A stretch of DNA of 64,000 nt from Rhodoglobus vestalii. GTDB lineage: Bacteria; Actinomycetota; Actinomycetes; Actinomycetales; Microbacteriaceae. Location: contig NZ_VFRA01000001.1 of the NCBI RefSeq assembly GCF_006788895.1, positions 1,240,001-1,304,000 of the forward strand, given 5' to 3'. A program made the translations under genes and the position numbers. Positions 31,313-40,607 of the stretch are shown here, piece after piece. The notes beneath the pieces were generated by a model that saw nothing but the letters and a program-made list of their open reading frames with translations, was not told where the DNA came from and did not search any database. Each line of letters starts with the position of its first letter. Within the stretch, counting starts at the first letter, position 1.

Positions 31313-31444
31313 GTGAACTCTTCTTTCCCGATCAGTTAACTCACTTTATGTCGAACGGCGAACAATGCGCTAGACAAAATGTCACACACTCGATCGTCGT
31401 CGCGCGTGATAGTGGAGTATTAGCCTCGCCACGAAAGGTGCCCC

Positions 31445-32764
31445 ATGAACTCCGCGCCCCCCACCAGCAACCACAGCAACGCCGAAACCGTCGCCCTCGA
31501 CCGCGAACACGTGTTTCATTCCTGGTCAGCTCAGGGCGCCCTAAACCCCATGGTTCTCGAGGGTGGCCTCGGTTGCACAGTGTGGGACAACGAGCGCAAC
31601 GAGTTTCTCGACTTCTCCAGCCAACTCGTCAACGTCAACATTGGGCACCAGCATCCCGCCGTGATCGCCGGCATCAAAACTCAGGCCGACCTCATGGCCA
31701 CGGTCGCCCCGGCGCACGCCATCCACATTCGCGGCGAAGCGGCCCGCAAGATCACCGCCCACACCCCGGCGGGCATGAACCGGGTGTTCTTCACCAATGG
31801 CGGTGCGGATGCGATCGAGAACGCAATCCGCATGGCGCGTCTTCACACCGGCCGCGACAAGATCATTTCGCGCTACCGGTCTTATCACGGCAACACCGGT
31901 TCGGCGATTGTGGCCACCGGTGACTGGCGTCGGATCCCCAACGAGTATGCACGAGCCCACGTGCACGTGTTTGGTCCATACCAGTACCGTTCAGAGTTCT
32001 GGGCTGACTCCCCCGAACAGGAATCTGAGCGTGCCCTGCACCACCTGGAGCGCACCATCCAAGCTGAGGGTTCTGCGTCGATCGCGGCAATCCTGCTGGA
32101 GACCATCCCCGGCACTGCTGGCGTGCTGATACCACCACCCGGCTACCTGGCCGGTGTGCGTGCCATCGCCGACAAGTACGGCATCCTCGTGATCCTGGAT
32201 GAAGTGATGGCCGGCTTCGGTCGCACCGGAGACTGGTTTGCGTTTGATGCTTTCGACATCACACCCGACCTGATCGCCTTCGCGAAGGGCGTGAACTCTG
32301 GTTACATTCCTGTCGGTGGTGTGGTGATCTCCGATGAGATTGCTGCAACCTTCGACGAGCGGGTCTTTCCTGGTGGACTCACCTACTCCGGCCACCCCAT
32401 TGGCGCCGCCTCCATCGTCGCCTCCATCACCGCAATGGAAGACGAGGGCATCATCGAGAACGCTGCCATGATCGGTCGCGACCACATCGGCCCCGGCCTT
32501 GCCGCCCTCGCCGAAAAGCACGAGTGCATTGGTGAAGTTCGCGGACGCGGCGTGTTCTGGGCGATGGAACTCGTCGCCAATCGCAACACGCGCGAACCAC
32601 TCAGCGCCGCCGACATGGGCAAGCTGAAGGGTGCGCTAGTTCAGCGCGGGTTGCTGCCATTCATTGCCGAAAACCGCATCCACGTTGTACCACCAGCAGT
32701 GGTGACTCCCGAAGAGGTGGCGCGGGCACTCGCCATCTATGACGAGGCCCTAGGTGCCCTCTAA
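31445..32764 (+). CDS. class III PLP-dependent aminotransferase
   Basis: A 439-aa omega-aminotransferase. The opening LDREHVFHSWSAQGALNPMVLEGGLG resembles taurine/beta-alanine-type enzymes. TNGGADAIENAIRMAR binds the cofactor phosphate. The PLP pocket shows LDEVMAGFGRTG, and the Schiff-base lysine is in FAKGVNSGYIPVGG. The substrate could be taurine, GABA, beta-alanine or another omega-amino acid. A divergent PucR regulator suggests induction during use of a nitrogen compound. Ribosome site: AAAGG about 6 bases before ATG. Confidence 0.9.
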   Translation: MNSAPPTSNHSNAETVALDREHVFHSWSAQGALNPMVLEGGLGCTVWDNERNEFLDFSSQLVNVNIGHQHPAVIAGIKTQADLMATVAPAHAIHIRGEAARKITAHTPAGMNRVFFTNGGADAIENAIRMARLHTGRDKIISRYRSYHGNTGSAIVATGDWRRIPNEYARAHVHVFGPYQYRSEFWADSPEQESERALHHLERTIQAEGSASIAAILLETIPGTAGVLIPPPGYLAGVRAIADKYGILVILDEVMAGFGRTGDWFAFDAFDITPDLIAFAKGVNSGYIPVGGVVISDEIAATFDERVFPGGLTYSGHPIGAASIVASITAMEDEGIIENAAMIGRDHIGPGLAALAEKHECIGEVRGRGVFWAMELVANRNTREPLSAADMGKLKGALVQRGLLPFIAENRIHVVPPAVVTPEEVARALAIYDEALGAL

Positions 32765-32791
32765 AGCACTGGGCACGCGTGCCTAAACGCC

Positions 32792-33625
32792 CTAAAGAAT
32801 GTGCTTCGCAGGAAACGCATTGAGCACCAGCGCGGCGCCATCATTGAGGTCACTCTCGGTGACCTCATTAGCTACCGCGCGCACATCATCCGGAGCCTGC
32901 CCCATCGCAACACCCCGACCGCGGGCCGACGCCCACACCAGCATGTCAATATCGTTGCGACCATCGCCCATCGCGAGCACCCGTGCGCGCGAGATGCCGA
33001 GTCGTGAACGCACGTTCTCGAGTGCCGTCGACTTGTTGACACCGTCGGGCGCGATGTCGAGCCACGCCGTCCACCCCACGTTGTAGCTGACCTGATGGAG
33101 GCCCATCTGTTCAACAACAGAGAGAAAGTCCTCGACGTGGTGTTGCGGTGAAATAACGACAACGCGAGTGGCCTGCACCTTCACCAGTTCATCAAACGAG
33201 ACATCTTCGCTGAGCGCACCGAGGGTACCGTCAGGAAACTTTCCATTGACAAAGAACTTGCCGGTCGCATCTTCGACCGCATAGTTTGCCGTACCCAAGT
33301 TGCTGCGGATGCTCGTCAGCACCTCTTTGGGATTGAACATTTCCACAAACTCGCGGCGATACCCGCCCTCGCCCATCGCATCGCGCTTCAGTGTGACTGC
33401 ACCGTTTGAGCAGACGACATACTCAGGCTTGAGCCCCAGCTTCTGCAGAATGGGCAAAGTCATGGCAACCGAACGACCGGTGGCTAACATCACTTCGTGG
33501 CCGGCATCCCGAACCTTCGCGACAGCCGCAATAACGGGGTCGTTCAGCTCACCCGATTCGAGCAGCACAGTACCGTCAATGTCGAGTGCGATCAGCCAGC
33601 GGTCATCGGATGCTGCAACGGTCAC
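32792..33625 (-). CDS. HAD-superfamily hydrolase (Cof type)
   Basis: A 277-aa phosphatase. Motif I is DIDGTVL near residue 15, motif II ATGRS, and the late motif [11 protein letters not shown] gives the Mg-binding aspartates. The large C2-type cap places it with Cof/sugar-phosphate phosphatases. Start is GTG, overlapping the serS stop as GTGA, so it is translated with serS. Pairing of serS with a HAD hydrolase is common in actinomycetes; the substrate is not known. Confidence 0.9.
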   Translation of the reverse strand: MTVAASDDRWLIALDIDGTVLLESGELNDPVIAAVAKVRDAGHEVMLATGRSVAMTLPILQKLGLKPEYVVCSNGAVTLKRDAMGEGGYRREFVEMFNPKEVLTSIRSNLGTANYAVEDATGKFFVNGKFPDGTLGALSEDVSFDELVKVQATRVVVISPQHHVEDFLSVVEQMGLHQVSYNVGWTAWLDIAPDGVNKSTALENVRSRLGISRARVLAMGDGRNDIDMLVWASARGRGVAMGQAPDDVRAVANEVTESDLNDGAALVLNAFPAKHIL

Positions 33626-34887
33626 GCGATCGGCTCCAAAATTTCGAGTCCGCCCAGATACGGTCGCAGCGCCTGAGGCACCACCACTGACCCGTCAGAC
33701 TGTTGGTGTGTTTCGAGAATGGCAACCAACCAGCGTGTGGTCGCCAGAGTTCCGTTGAGAGTGGCGACCGGCGCGGTTTTTCCGGTTTCGGTACGGTACC
33801 GGATGTCGAGCCTGCGTGCCTGATAGGTCGTGCAGTTGGACGTTGAGGTGAGCTCGCGGTAGGTGCCCTGCGTGGGAACCCAGGCCTCAACGTCGTACTT
33901 GCGGGCTGCGCTCGAACCGAGATCGCCACCAGCAACATCGATTACGCGGTAGCTGAGCTCGCACGCCTGCAACATCGACTCCTGGAATGCGAGAAGCCGT
34001 TCGTGTTCTTCCTGCGCATTCTCGGGGAGCACATAGCTGAACATTTCGAGCTTGTTGAACTGGTGCACCCGCAGGATGCCGCGGTTATCTTTGCCCGCAG
34101 AACCCGCCTCGCGGCGGTAACAGGTCGACCACCCTGCATAGCGAAGCGGCCCCTGAGACAGGTCGATAATCTCGTCGGAGTGGTAACCGGCGAGCGCCAC
34201 TTCGCTGGTGCCGGTGAGGTAGAGGTCATCGGCAGGGAGGTAGTAGACCTCATCAGAGTGTTCGCCCAGGAACCCGGTGCCGGCCATCACTTCGGGCCGC
34301 ACCAGCGTTGGTGTGATGAGAGGAATAAAGTCACCGGCGATTGCACGATCGAGGGCCATATTCATCAGCCCCAGTTCGAGTCTCGCTCCCACTCCTTTAA
34401 GAAAGTAGAAGCGGCTGCCCGAGACTTTCACTCCGCGCGGAATGTCAATGGCTCCGAGGAGTTCGCCGAGGTCGGCGTGGTCGCGCGGCTCAAAGTCGAA
34501 TGATGCGGGCGTTCCGACTTCGCGGAGAAGCTCCCAGTCATCCTCACCCCCGGTCGGCACACCATCCAGGGCGATGTTGCCAAGCGCCCCCACCGTGCGG
34601 GTGAACTCCGACTCGGCCTTCGTCGAGACCAACTGGGCGGCTTTCACGCGGGCGGCAAGCTTTTGGGCTTCAGCGACGAGAGTTTTTTTCTCCTCGGATG
34701 GCGCCTGAGCGACCTTCTTGCCGAAGCTGTTCTGCTCGGCTCGGAGCGCCTCAAATTCGCCGATGCGAGAGCGGCGGTTCTGGTCGGCGGCAATAGCGTC
34801 GTCAACCAGCTGAATGGATGCGCCACGGGCGAGTTGCGATTGCCGCACGGCATCCGGGTTCTCTCGAAGAATTTGGGGGTCAATCAC
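33622..34887 (-). CDS. serS: seryl-tRNA synthetase
   Basis: A 421-aa class II synthetase that charges tRNA-Ser. It begins [22 protein letters not shown] with an N-terminal coiled-coil arm for the tRNA variable loop. Motif 2 ([29 protein letters not shown]) and motif 3 ([18 protein letters not shown]) are intact. Length is normal. It is divergent from the diacylglycerol kinase gene with only 19 bp between the starts, so the promoters must overlap the coding ends. Confidence 0.97.
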   Translation of the reverse strand: MIDPQILRENPDAVRQSQLARGASIQLVDDAIAADQNRRSRIGEFEALRAEQNSFGKKVAQAPSEEKKTLVAEAQKLAARVKAAQLVSTKAESEFTRTVGALGNIALDGVPTGGEDDWELLREVGTPASFDFEPRDHADLGELLGAIDIPRGVKVSGSRFYFLKGVGARLELGLMNMALDRAIAGDFIPLITPTLVRPEVMAGTGFLGEHSDEVYYLPADDLYLTGTSEVALAGYHSDEIIDLSQGPLRYAGWSTCYRREAGSAGKDNRGILRVHQFNKLEMFSYVLPENAQEEHERLLAFQESMLQACELSYRVIDVAGGDLGSSAARKYDVEAWVPTQGTYRELTSTSNCTTYQARRLDIRYRTETGKTAPVATLNGTLATTRWLVAILETHQQSDGSVVVPQALRPYLGGLEILEPIA

Positions 34888-34906
34888 TAGTACAGCCTAC
34901 CGATTC

Positions 34907-35911
34907 ATGGCGTACCGTTTACCTGTGCCCAACTCACGAACGGCGAAACCTCAGGCGGCGGTCGTTTACAACCCCATGAAGGTTGATGCTGACAAATTCA
35001 AGAAGATCGTCAATGCCGCCGCCAAAGCAGCGAACTGGGCTTCACCCATCTGGTTTTCGACCACTGAAGACGACCCGGGTCAGGGCGTCACGGCCAGTGC
35101 GATTCGTCGCGGAGCGCGGGTGGTGCTCGCGGCAGGCGGCGATGGCACGGTGCGTGCGGTGGCCGAAGCTCTCCGCGGTAGCGGCGTTGCAATGGCTGTC
35201 ATCCCTGCTGGCACCGGCAACCTACTAGCCCGCAACCTTGACCTGCCGACGGGCAACATTCGTGACAGCGTCGACATTGCCTTCAACGGCCAAGACCGCG
35301 CCCTCGATCTGGGAATGGTGGAGATCGTGCGCGATAACGATGATCACGAAGAGCACGCGTTTCTTGTGATGGCGGGGCTCGGGCTTGATGCCAAAATGAT
35401 CAAGAACACCAGCACCAAGCTGAAAAAGGCGGTGGGCTGGTTGGCGTACGTTGACGGAATCGCTCGCTCCATTCCCGAGCTGCGCCCCGTTCGCCTGCAC
35501 TACAGCGTGGATGGTGCCCCCAACCGTTCCCTGAGCGCTCACACCGTGATCATCGGCAACTGTGGGGCCCTGCCCGGTGGCCTGCTGCTGATGCCCGAAG
35601 CGAAACCCGACGACGGGATTCTCGACATGGCAGCACTCGTGCCGCGCGGTCGCTTCGGCTGGCTGAACATTTGGAACAAGATCGCGTGGGAGAACGGCGT
35701 GCTGCGCAAGAGTGCCATCGGCCGACGGATCATCGATCTGTCGAAAGACGTTCGTGATGTGCGGTACGAAACTGGCAGCGACCTCAACATGATTGTCGAT
35801 AGTCCGGAAGAGTTTCAACTCGACGGCGACGAATTCGGTCTCGCCAAATCTGTCCGCGCCTGGGTTGACCCCGGCGCCCTTATTGTTCGGGTATCGAAGC
35901 CTCGTTCATAG
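34907..35911 (+). CDS. diacylglycerol kinase-family lipid kinase
   Basis: The ATG at 34907 gives 334 aa; GTG at 34925 is also possible, and the open frame begins at 34814 but would cover the serS start. The DAGKc domain has VVYNPMKVDAD and the nucleotide loop AAGGDGTVRAVAEAL, then PAGTGNLLARNLDLP and the C-terminal lipid-kinase fold ending QLDGDEF. It phosphorylates diacylglycerol or a related lipid. The message may be leaderless, since there is no ribosome site. Its last 32 bp overlap the end of pheA on the other strand. Confidence 0.88.
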   Translation: MAYRLPVPNSRTAKPQAAVVYNPMKVDADKFKKIVNAAAKAANWASPIWFSTTEDDPGQGVTASAIRRGARVVLAAGGDGTVRAVAEALRGSGVAMAVIPAGTGNLLARNLDLPTGNIRDSVDIAFNGQDRALDLGMVEIVRDNDDHEEHAFLVMAGLGLDAKMIKNTSTKLKKAVGWLAYVDGIARSIPELRPVRLHYSVDGAPNRSLSAHTVIIGNCGALPGGLLLMPEAKPDDGILDMAALVPRGRFGWLNIWNKIAWENGVLRKSAIGRRIIDLSKDVRDVRYETGSDLNMIVDSPEEFQLDGDEFGLAKSVRAWVDPGALIVRVSKPRS

Positions 35912-36899
35912 TGGCCGAAGGCTCGCTCGCGGCAGCCGAAGGCTCGCTCGTGGTGATTGCCCGCAACCAGTCGCGTGCCTCAACGAACACGTCGTTGTCG
36001 TAGCGGGGCGTGACTGTCGTGGCCAGTTTGTCTGCGCGCGGGTAACTGCCGAGAAAGATCACATTGGGGCTGAATCGCTTGAGCCCCAACAGTGCATCCG
36101 CCACGCGCTCATCACGGATGTGACCTTCCAAGTCGATGACGAAACGGTAGCGGCCCAGAGCGTCACCAATCGGTCGCGACTCAATAAGACTCATGTTCAC
36201 CCCGCGGGCGGCGAACTGTTCGAGCATCTCCAAGAGCCGACCAGGGGCATCATCGGGTAGTTCGACGATGATGCTCGTCTTGTCTGCGCCGGTCGGCTCG
36301 GGCAGCTCGGTGCGAGAAGTGACAAGAACAAAACGGGTGACCGCGTTCTTATTGTTGCCAATCTCGGTTGCCACAACATCGAGATCGTAGTGCTCGGTGA
36401 TGCCGGGCGGGGCCACAGCGGCATCCGCCTGCTTCGTCTCGAGAAGGGTTGCGGCAGCCGCAACATTTGAGCTGGCCGGTACGTGTTCGTGGCTCGGGAG
36501 GTGTGCGTCGAGCCAGCGGCGCGTCTGGGCGTAGGCGACCGGATGCGCGTTCACCACCGTCACGCCTGCGAGGGCAACTCCCGGTCGAGTGACCAGAACA
36601 AAGTTCACCGGCACCAAATATTCGCCAACAATGCGCAGATTGGGCACGGTGGTGAGAGCATCCTGGGTGGCGCTGACGCCACCCTCGATCGAGTTCTCAA
36701 TCGCAATCATCGCGGCAATGCTGCGACCGGTTGTCACATCATCGAGCGCTTCACCCACATTGTTGACACTCTTCCAGCGCGCCCCCACAGCAGCGGGAAC
36801 CTGTTTAAGGGCCGCCTCTGTAAACGTTCCCGCAGGCCCCAAATAACTGTAACTGGCCGGGGTTGTATTGGCCGGGGCAGTGTTGGGCGTCGAGGTCAT
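35880..36899 (-). CDS. pheA: prephenate dehydratase
   Basis: A 339-aa enzyme that turns prephenate into phenylpyruvate for phenylalanine synthesis. The PDT domain starts YSYLGPAGTFTEAALKQVPA and contains the catalytic-region MIAIENSIEGGVS and the TSRTELPEP stretch. The regulatory ACT domain has ESRPIGDALGRYRFVIDLEGH for feedback by phenylalanine. The C-terminal tail after the ACT domain holds a 21-bp tandem duplication (SEPSAAASEPSA) and overlaps the kinase gene tail to tail. Confidence 0.93.
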   Translation of the reverse strand: MTSTPNTAPANTTPASYSYLGPAGTFTEAALKQVPAAVGARWKSVNNVGEALDDVTTGRSIAAMIAIENSIEGGVSATQDALTTVPNLRIVGEYLVPVNFVLVTRPGVALAGVTVVNAHPVAYAQTRRWLDAHLPSHEHVPASSNVAAAATLLETKQADAAVAPPGITEHYDLDVVATEIGNNKNAVTRFVLVTSRTELPEPTGADKTSIIVELPDDAPGRLLEMLEQFAARGVNMSLIESRPIGDALGRYRFVIDLEGHIRDERVADALLGLKRFSPNVIFLGSYPRADKLATTVTPRYDNDVFVEARDWLRAITTSEPSAAASEPSATMNEASIPEQ

Positions 36900-36992
36900 G
36901 ACACGAGTTTAGGGTGCCAACGATAACCAGCGAAAACGTTTCGACGATCACTGCCGCTCGTGGCCGAGCAGAAGCGAGAGTACGCTTGAACC

Positions 36993-37277
36993 ATGGCCAG
37001 CGAAGTAATCCACGACCCCACAATGAACCGCTATGAGTTGCTTGTTGATGGTGTGCAGGCGGGCGTAGCCGACTACCAACTGCGTGACGACGAAATCGTG
37101 TTTGTGCACACCGAGATTGACCCCACGTTCCGCGGTCAGGGCCGCGGCGGCGAACTCGCCCGCGGAGCACTCAACCTTGTGCGTGCCGAGAGCGAAGCCC
37201 GTGTTGTGTCAAAGTGCGAATTCATCGACCGCTTCATCGCCGATAACCCCGAGTACGGCGACCTGCTCCGTCGTTAG
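36993..37277 (+). CDS. GNAT-type N-acetyltransferase (YjdJ-like)
   Basis: A 94-aa mini-acetyltransferase (GNAT_acetyltr_2/COG2388 type). The acetyl-CoA loop is HTEIDPTFRGQGRGGELARGAL, and the end is SKCEFIDRFIADNPEYGDLL, typical of the family. No ribosome site is present and a TACGCT box lies about 10 bases before ATG, so it may be leaderless. Its stop overlaps the haem ATPase stop by 4 bp, convergently. Confidence 0.85.
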   Translation: MASEVIHDPTMNRYELLVDGVQAGVADYQLRDDEIVFVHTEIDPTFRGQGRGGELARGALNLVRAESEARVVSKCEFIDRFIADNPEYGDLLRR

Positions 37278-38029
37278 CGACGAGGCACAACCACCGGATG
37301 CCCGGCAACGTCATGCAGGTCAACCGGTAGGCCATAGACGCGTTCTACCCGCTCGGCGGTGAGCACCTCGGCGGGGGTGCCGATTGCGTCTAGCGCGCCG
37401 TGAGCCACTAGGGCCAGCCGGTCGGAGTAGGCCCCCGCCAAGCTCAGGTCGTGAAGCACAATGACCACCGCCCGATTATCGTCAGCCATCGCTCTGGCAA
37501 CCCGCATCACGTCTTCTTGGTGGCGCAGATCGAGGGCCGCAGTGGGCTCATCGAGAAACACCACGGGGGTCGCTTGGGCAAGTACTCGTGCGAGCGAGAC
37601 TCGCGCCTTTTCGCCGCCCGACAGTGCCGTGTAGCGACGTGCACTCAGGTGGGCAACATCCGTCGCTTCCAACGCAGCATTCACCACAGCCACGTCATCG
37701 CGGCTTTCACCCGAACGCGCCCACGGGCTGCGGCCCATCGCCACCACCTCCGAAACGCGAAACGGAAAGCTGACACTGTTCTCTTGAGTGAGTACGGCAC
37801 GCAGCCGGGCAAGCTCCCAGTGGCGAATGCTGCCCACATCCCGACCGTCCAGGGTCACGGAGCCGCTGTCAGGCTTGCGGTCGCCGCTCAACACCGAGAG
37901 CAGTATCGACTTTCCGGCGCCGTTGGGCCCAACGAGTGCCAGCACTTCGCCGCGCTGCACATCCAGGCTCACCCCGTTGAGGATGTCACGGGAGTCAAGC
38001 CGAACGCCTACGTTGCGTGCGCTGATCAT
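37274..38029 (-). CDS. haem/iron ABC transporter ATP-binding protein (HmuV-like)
   Basis: A 251-aa ATPase of the FecE/BtuD group. Walker A GPNGAGKS is near residue 34, the signature LSGGEKARVSLARVL, and Walker B VVFLDEPTAALD. ATG at 38029 follows GGAGG and overlaps the permease stop as ATGA; an earlier TTG is unlikely. It would energise the permease upstream to import haem, ferric siderophore or cobalamin. The binding-protein gene is not in this operon as seen. Confidence 0.88.
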   Translation of the reverse strand: MISARNVGVRLDSRDILNGVSLDVQRGEVLALVGPNGAGKSILLSVLSGDRKPDSGSVTLDGRDVGSIRHWELARLRAVLTQENSVSFPFRVSEVVAMGRSPWARSGESRDDVAVVNAALEATDVAHLSARRYTALSGGEKARVSLARVLAQATPVVFLDEPTAALDLRHQEDVMRVARAMADDNRAVVIVLHDLSLAGAYSDRLALVAHGALDAIGTPAEVLTAERVERVYGLPVDLHDVAGHPVVVPRR

Positions 38030-39084
38030 GCCCAACCTCCGCTGCGGTTGCGTTGGCGAAAGAGCAGGTAGAAGAAGAATGGGCCACCGATCAGTGAGGT
38101 GAGCAAACCAATCGGAAGGTCTCCACCCGGCACAACGGAGCGGGCGAGGAGGTCAGAGAACACTAAGAGCACGCCGCCGCCCACCGCGCTGGCAACAATC
38201 AGCTGGCGGTGGGCTGGGCCAATAACCATGCGCATCGCGTGCGGTACGACGAGCCCGACGAAGGCGATGATTCCGCAAAAAGCTACGGCGACGCCCGTGA
38301 GGAGCGCAACCATGATGATCGAGACGATGCGCAGTCGTTCGACGTTGACCCCAAGATGACGGGCATTTCGCTCCCCCAGTGCCAGTAGGTCGAAAGGTCG
38401 GGCAAGCACCACGGCGGCGACAAGTCCGATCGCTGTCACGGGGGCGACAATAAGCACTTCGCTCCACCTCGAACCGTTGAGCGAGCCGAGTTGCCAGAAC
38501 ACGATCTGTTCACGGCTCCCCGAATCGGCAACAAAAAGTAGGAACGCTAACCCGGCACCCGCGAAGGCGTTGACGGCGATCCCGGTCAGCAGCAGGGTGA
38601 CCACTTCGGTGCGGCCATTGGCTCGCGACACAAAATACACCAGCAGGGTTGCTAGGAGCCCGCCCACAAAGGCAAACAGGGCGATCGCGCCATCACCGAG
38701 CGCGGCAACACCCACCACAATGGCGGTTGCGGCCCCCAGGGCGGCACCGGATGACACCCCAACGACGCCGGGTTCAGCCAGCGGGTTACCAAAAATCGCT
38801 TGCATGACGGCACCGGCAACGGCCAGTGCGGCGCCCACCAGCAGGGCCATCGCGATGCGGGGAAAGCGCACCACCCACAGTGTGGATTCCACGATCGAAT
38901 CGGTGGGGGCCCAGGCGTTCTGGATGCCGATGGCGCGAAGAAGGGAGCCGCCAACTTCGGCCGGATTCACGGAGAGTTGCCCGAGCACTGCCGACGCCAC
39001 GATGCCGCCCAGGAGGAGGGCAGCGAGGGTGAGGGTGAGGGTGAGGCCGCGAAGGGTGTGGTTCACGGAACGCGCTGCAGCCAC
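38026..39084 (-). CDS. FecCD-family iron/haem transport permease
   Basis: About 352 aa with roughly nine to ten membrane segments. Family blocks FPRIAMALLVGAALAVAGAVMQAIFGNPLAEPGVVGVSSGAALGA and GIIAFVGLVVPHAMRMVIGPAHR are clear. The start is uncertain. GTG at 39084 overlaps the lipoate ligase by 22 bp, while GTG at 39066 would give a 4-bp GTGA overlap. The first membrane segment is coded by a 6-bp repeat (GAGGGT on the plus strand, 39025-39045), giving LTLTLTL. Confidence 0.9.
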   Translation of the reverse strand: MAAARSVNHTLRGLTLTLTLAALLLGGIVASAVLGQLSVNPAEVGGSLLRAIGIQNAWAPTDSIVESTLWVVRFPRIAMALLVGAALAVAGAVMQAIFGNPLAEPGVVGVSSGAALGAATAIVVGVAALGDGAIALFAFVGGLLATLLVYFVSRANGRTEVVTLLLTGIAVNAFAGAGLAFLLFVADSGSREQIVFWQLGSLNGSRWSEVLIVAPVTAIGLVAAVVLARPFDLLALGERNARHLGVNVERLRIVSIIMVALLTGVAVAFCGIIAFVGLVVPHAMRMVIGPAHRQLIVASAVGGGVLLVFSDLLARSVVPGGDLPIGLLTSLIGGPFFFYLLFRQRNRSGGWA

Positions 39085-40112
39085 TCCTCGGTACCGAACT
39101 TCTCGGCAACGAGTTCTTCAGCGCGGGCCAGTTCGTCGCTCGTTATTTTACTCTCGGTGGCACCGTAGAGCCCGCGGAACGTTTCCACCATGCGGTCCAC
39201 AATCTCGGCGCGTTCCATTCCTGTCTGGCGGCGCAGCGGGTCGACGCGCTTTGCGGCGGACTTGGTTCCCTTGTCGCTCATTTTTTCGCGCCCGATGCGC
39301 AACACCTGCACCATTTTTTCGCCATCCATGTCGTAGCTCATGGTGACGTGATGGAGTACCGCACCGGCACCGAGGCGTTTCTGGGCGGCTCCCCCAATCT
39401 TGCCAGAGGGGCTCGTGATGTCGTTGAGGGGCTGATAGCTGGCATCAATACCGAGCGACTTGAGGGCAATGATTACCCACTCGTCGAGAAAGGCGTACGA
39501 GTCTGCGAAGGTCATTCCGTGCACCAGCTCAACGGGAGCATAGATGGAATAGGTGATGACGGTCCCGGCTTCCATAAACATGGCACCACCGCCCGAAATT
39601 CGCCGCACGACGTCGAAGCCAAACTTTGCGGCATTATCGAGGTCGACTTCGTTGCTCAACGACTGAAAACTGCCAATGACGACGGCCGGCTTGTTCCATT
39701 CCCACATGCGCAGGGTGGGTTGGCGGCGACCGGAAGCAACCTCTTCGGCGAGCACCTGATCCATCGCCATCTGCACTCGAGGCTCCAGTGGCGGGCCCGT
39801 CACAATCTGCCAGTCATAGTCTTTCCAGCTCGTGGCACGCTGCAGTGCCCGACGGATGGCCGTGGCTACGGATTCGGTCGAGAAGCCAAGCATCACCGTG
39901 CCCTCGGGCAGCGCCTGCTGAATCGTCGTCGTGATGAGCTTGGCATCGGCGTTGGCGGGTAGCCCGGTGACGGCGGCATCGATGGCGCCGAGCGCCTCAT
40001 CGGGCTCAAGAAAGAAGTCTCCGGCGAGCCGAAAATTGGTGATGGTGTCATCAACGACATCCAGATCGACCACTACGAGCTTTCCGCCGGGCACTTTGAA
40101 TTCACCGTGCAT
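39063..40112 (-). CDS. lipoate-protein ligase A-like protein
   Basis: A 349-aa protein with the LplA/LipB catalytic fold (RMWEWNKPAVVIGSFQSLSNEVD, RRISGGGAMFMEAGTVITYSI, and lysine in SGKIGGAAQKR). The accessory domain is placed at the N-terminus, about residues 1-85, instead of at the C-terminus as in E. coli. It would attach lipoate or octanoate to dehydrogenase E2 and GcvH proteins. It shares an operon with the iron/haem permease, with overlapping ends. Confidence 0.85.
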   Translation of the reverse strand: MHGEFKVPGGKLVVVDLDVVDDTITNFRLAGDFFLEPDEALGAIDAAVTGLPANADAKLITTTIQQALPEGTVMLGFSTESVATAIRRALQRATSWKDYDWQIVTGPPLEPRVQMAMDQVLAEEVASGRRQPTLRMWEWNKPAVVIGSFQSLSNEVDLDNAAKFGFDVVRRISGGGAMFMEAGTVITYSIYAPVELVHGMTFADSYAFLDEWVIIALKSLGIDASYQPLNDITSPSGKIGGAAQKRLGAGAVLHHVTMSYDMDGEKMVQVLRIGREKMSDKGTKSAAKRVDPLRRQTGMERAEIVDRMVETFRGLYGATESKITSDELARAEELVAEKFGTEEWLQRVP

Positions 40113-40145
40113 TACTTACCCCTGTCTTGTTGCGCTGCGTCAAGC

Positions 40146-40607
40146 CTAATGCGCGGTGTCCGCCGAAGGAATTGACCAGTCGAGCGGAGGAACAAACTCG
40201 CCATGGCCGTGGCCGATCATACGGTTTCGCAAACGCACAAATGCCTCGTCTAGGGCCTTGGTTCCCGGATCGCGAACGATGCCCGTGTGGCTATATTCGA
40301 AGACGTTCCAGGATGGCCACACGTGCAGGTGGGCGTGCGGAACCCGGTACCCCTCAAACATGAGACCCACCCGATCCGCGTCCCACTCCTCGCGCTGGGC
40401 CAGACCGATCAGGCGGCCAACCCGAAAGATGTGCATCGCGAGTTCTTCGTCGAGCTCGCTCCACCGATCAACCTCGATGCGCGGAATGACGAGCGTGTGG
40501 CTGGGCTTGCGGGGTTCGATCGTGAGAATGGCAAAAACCCGGTCATCCGCCCACACAAAGCGACCCGGCGAGCGACCGTTCAGGATCTCGGTAAAAATCG
40601 ACGTCAT
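40146..40607 (-). CDS. HIT-family hydrolase
   Basis: A 153-aa protein of the histidine-triad superfamily, which cleaves nucleotide phosphoramidates or dinucleotides. The triad is VPHAHLHVWP; PRKPSHTLVIPR earlier is the usual substrate-binding strand. Its start overlaps the lipase stop by one base (TAATG) and it lies 33 bp before lplA, so lipase, HIT, lipoate ligase and iron permease/ATPase genes may form one long minus-strand operon. Confidence 0.9.
   Translation of the reverse strand: MTSIFTEILNGRSPGRFVWADDRVFAILTIEPRKPSHTLVIPRIEVDRWSELDEELAMHIFRVGRLIGLAQREEWDADRVGLMFEGYRVPHAHLHVWPSWNVFEYSHTGIVRDPGTKALDEAFVRLRNRMIGHGHGEFVPPLDWSIPSADTAH

Noticed and set aside
39025..39045. 6-bp repeats near the permease start as a phase-variation tract
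   Set aside because: The unit is a multiple of 3, so copy changes would not shift the frame; it encodes a hydrophobic Leu-Thr run that fits a membrane segment.
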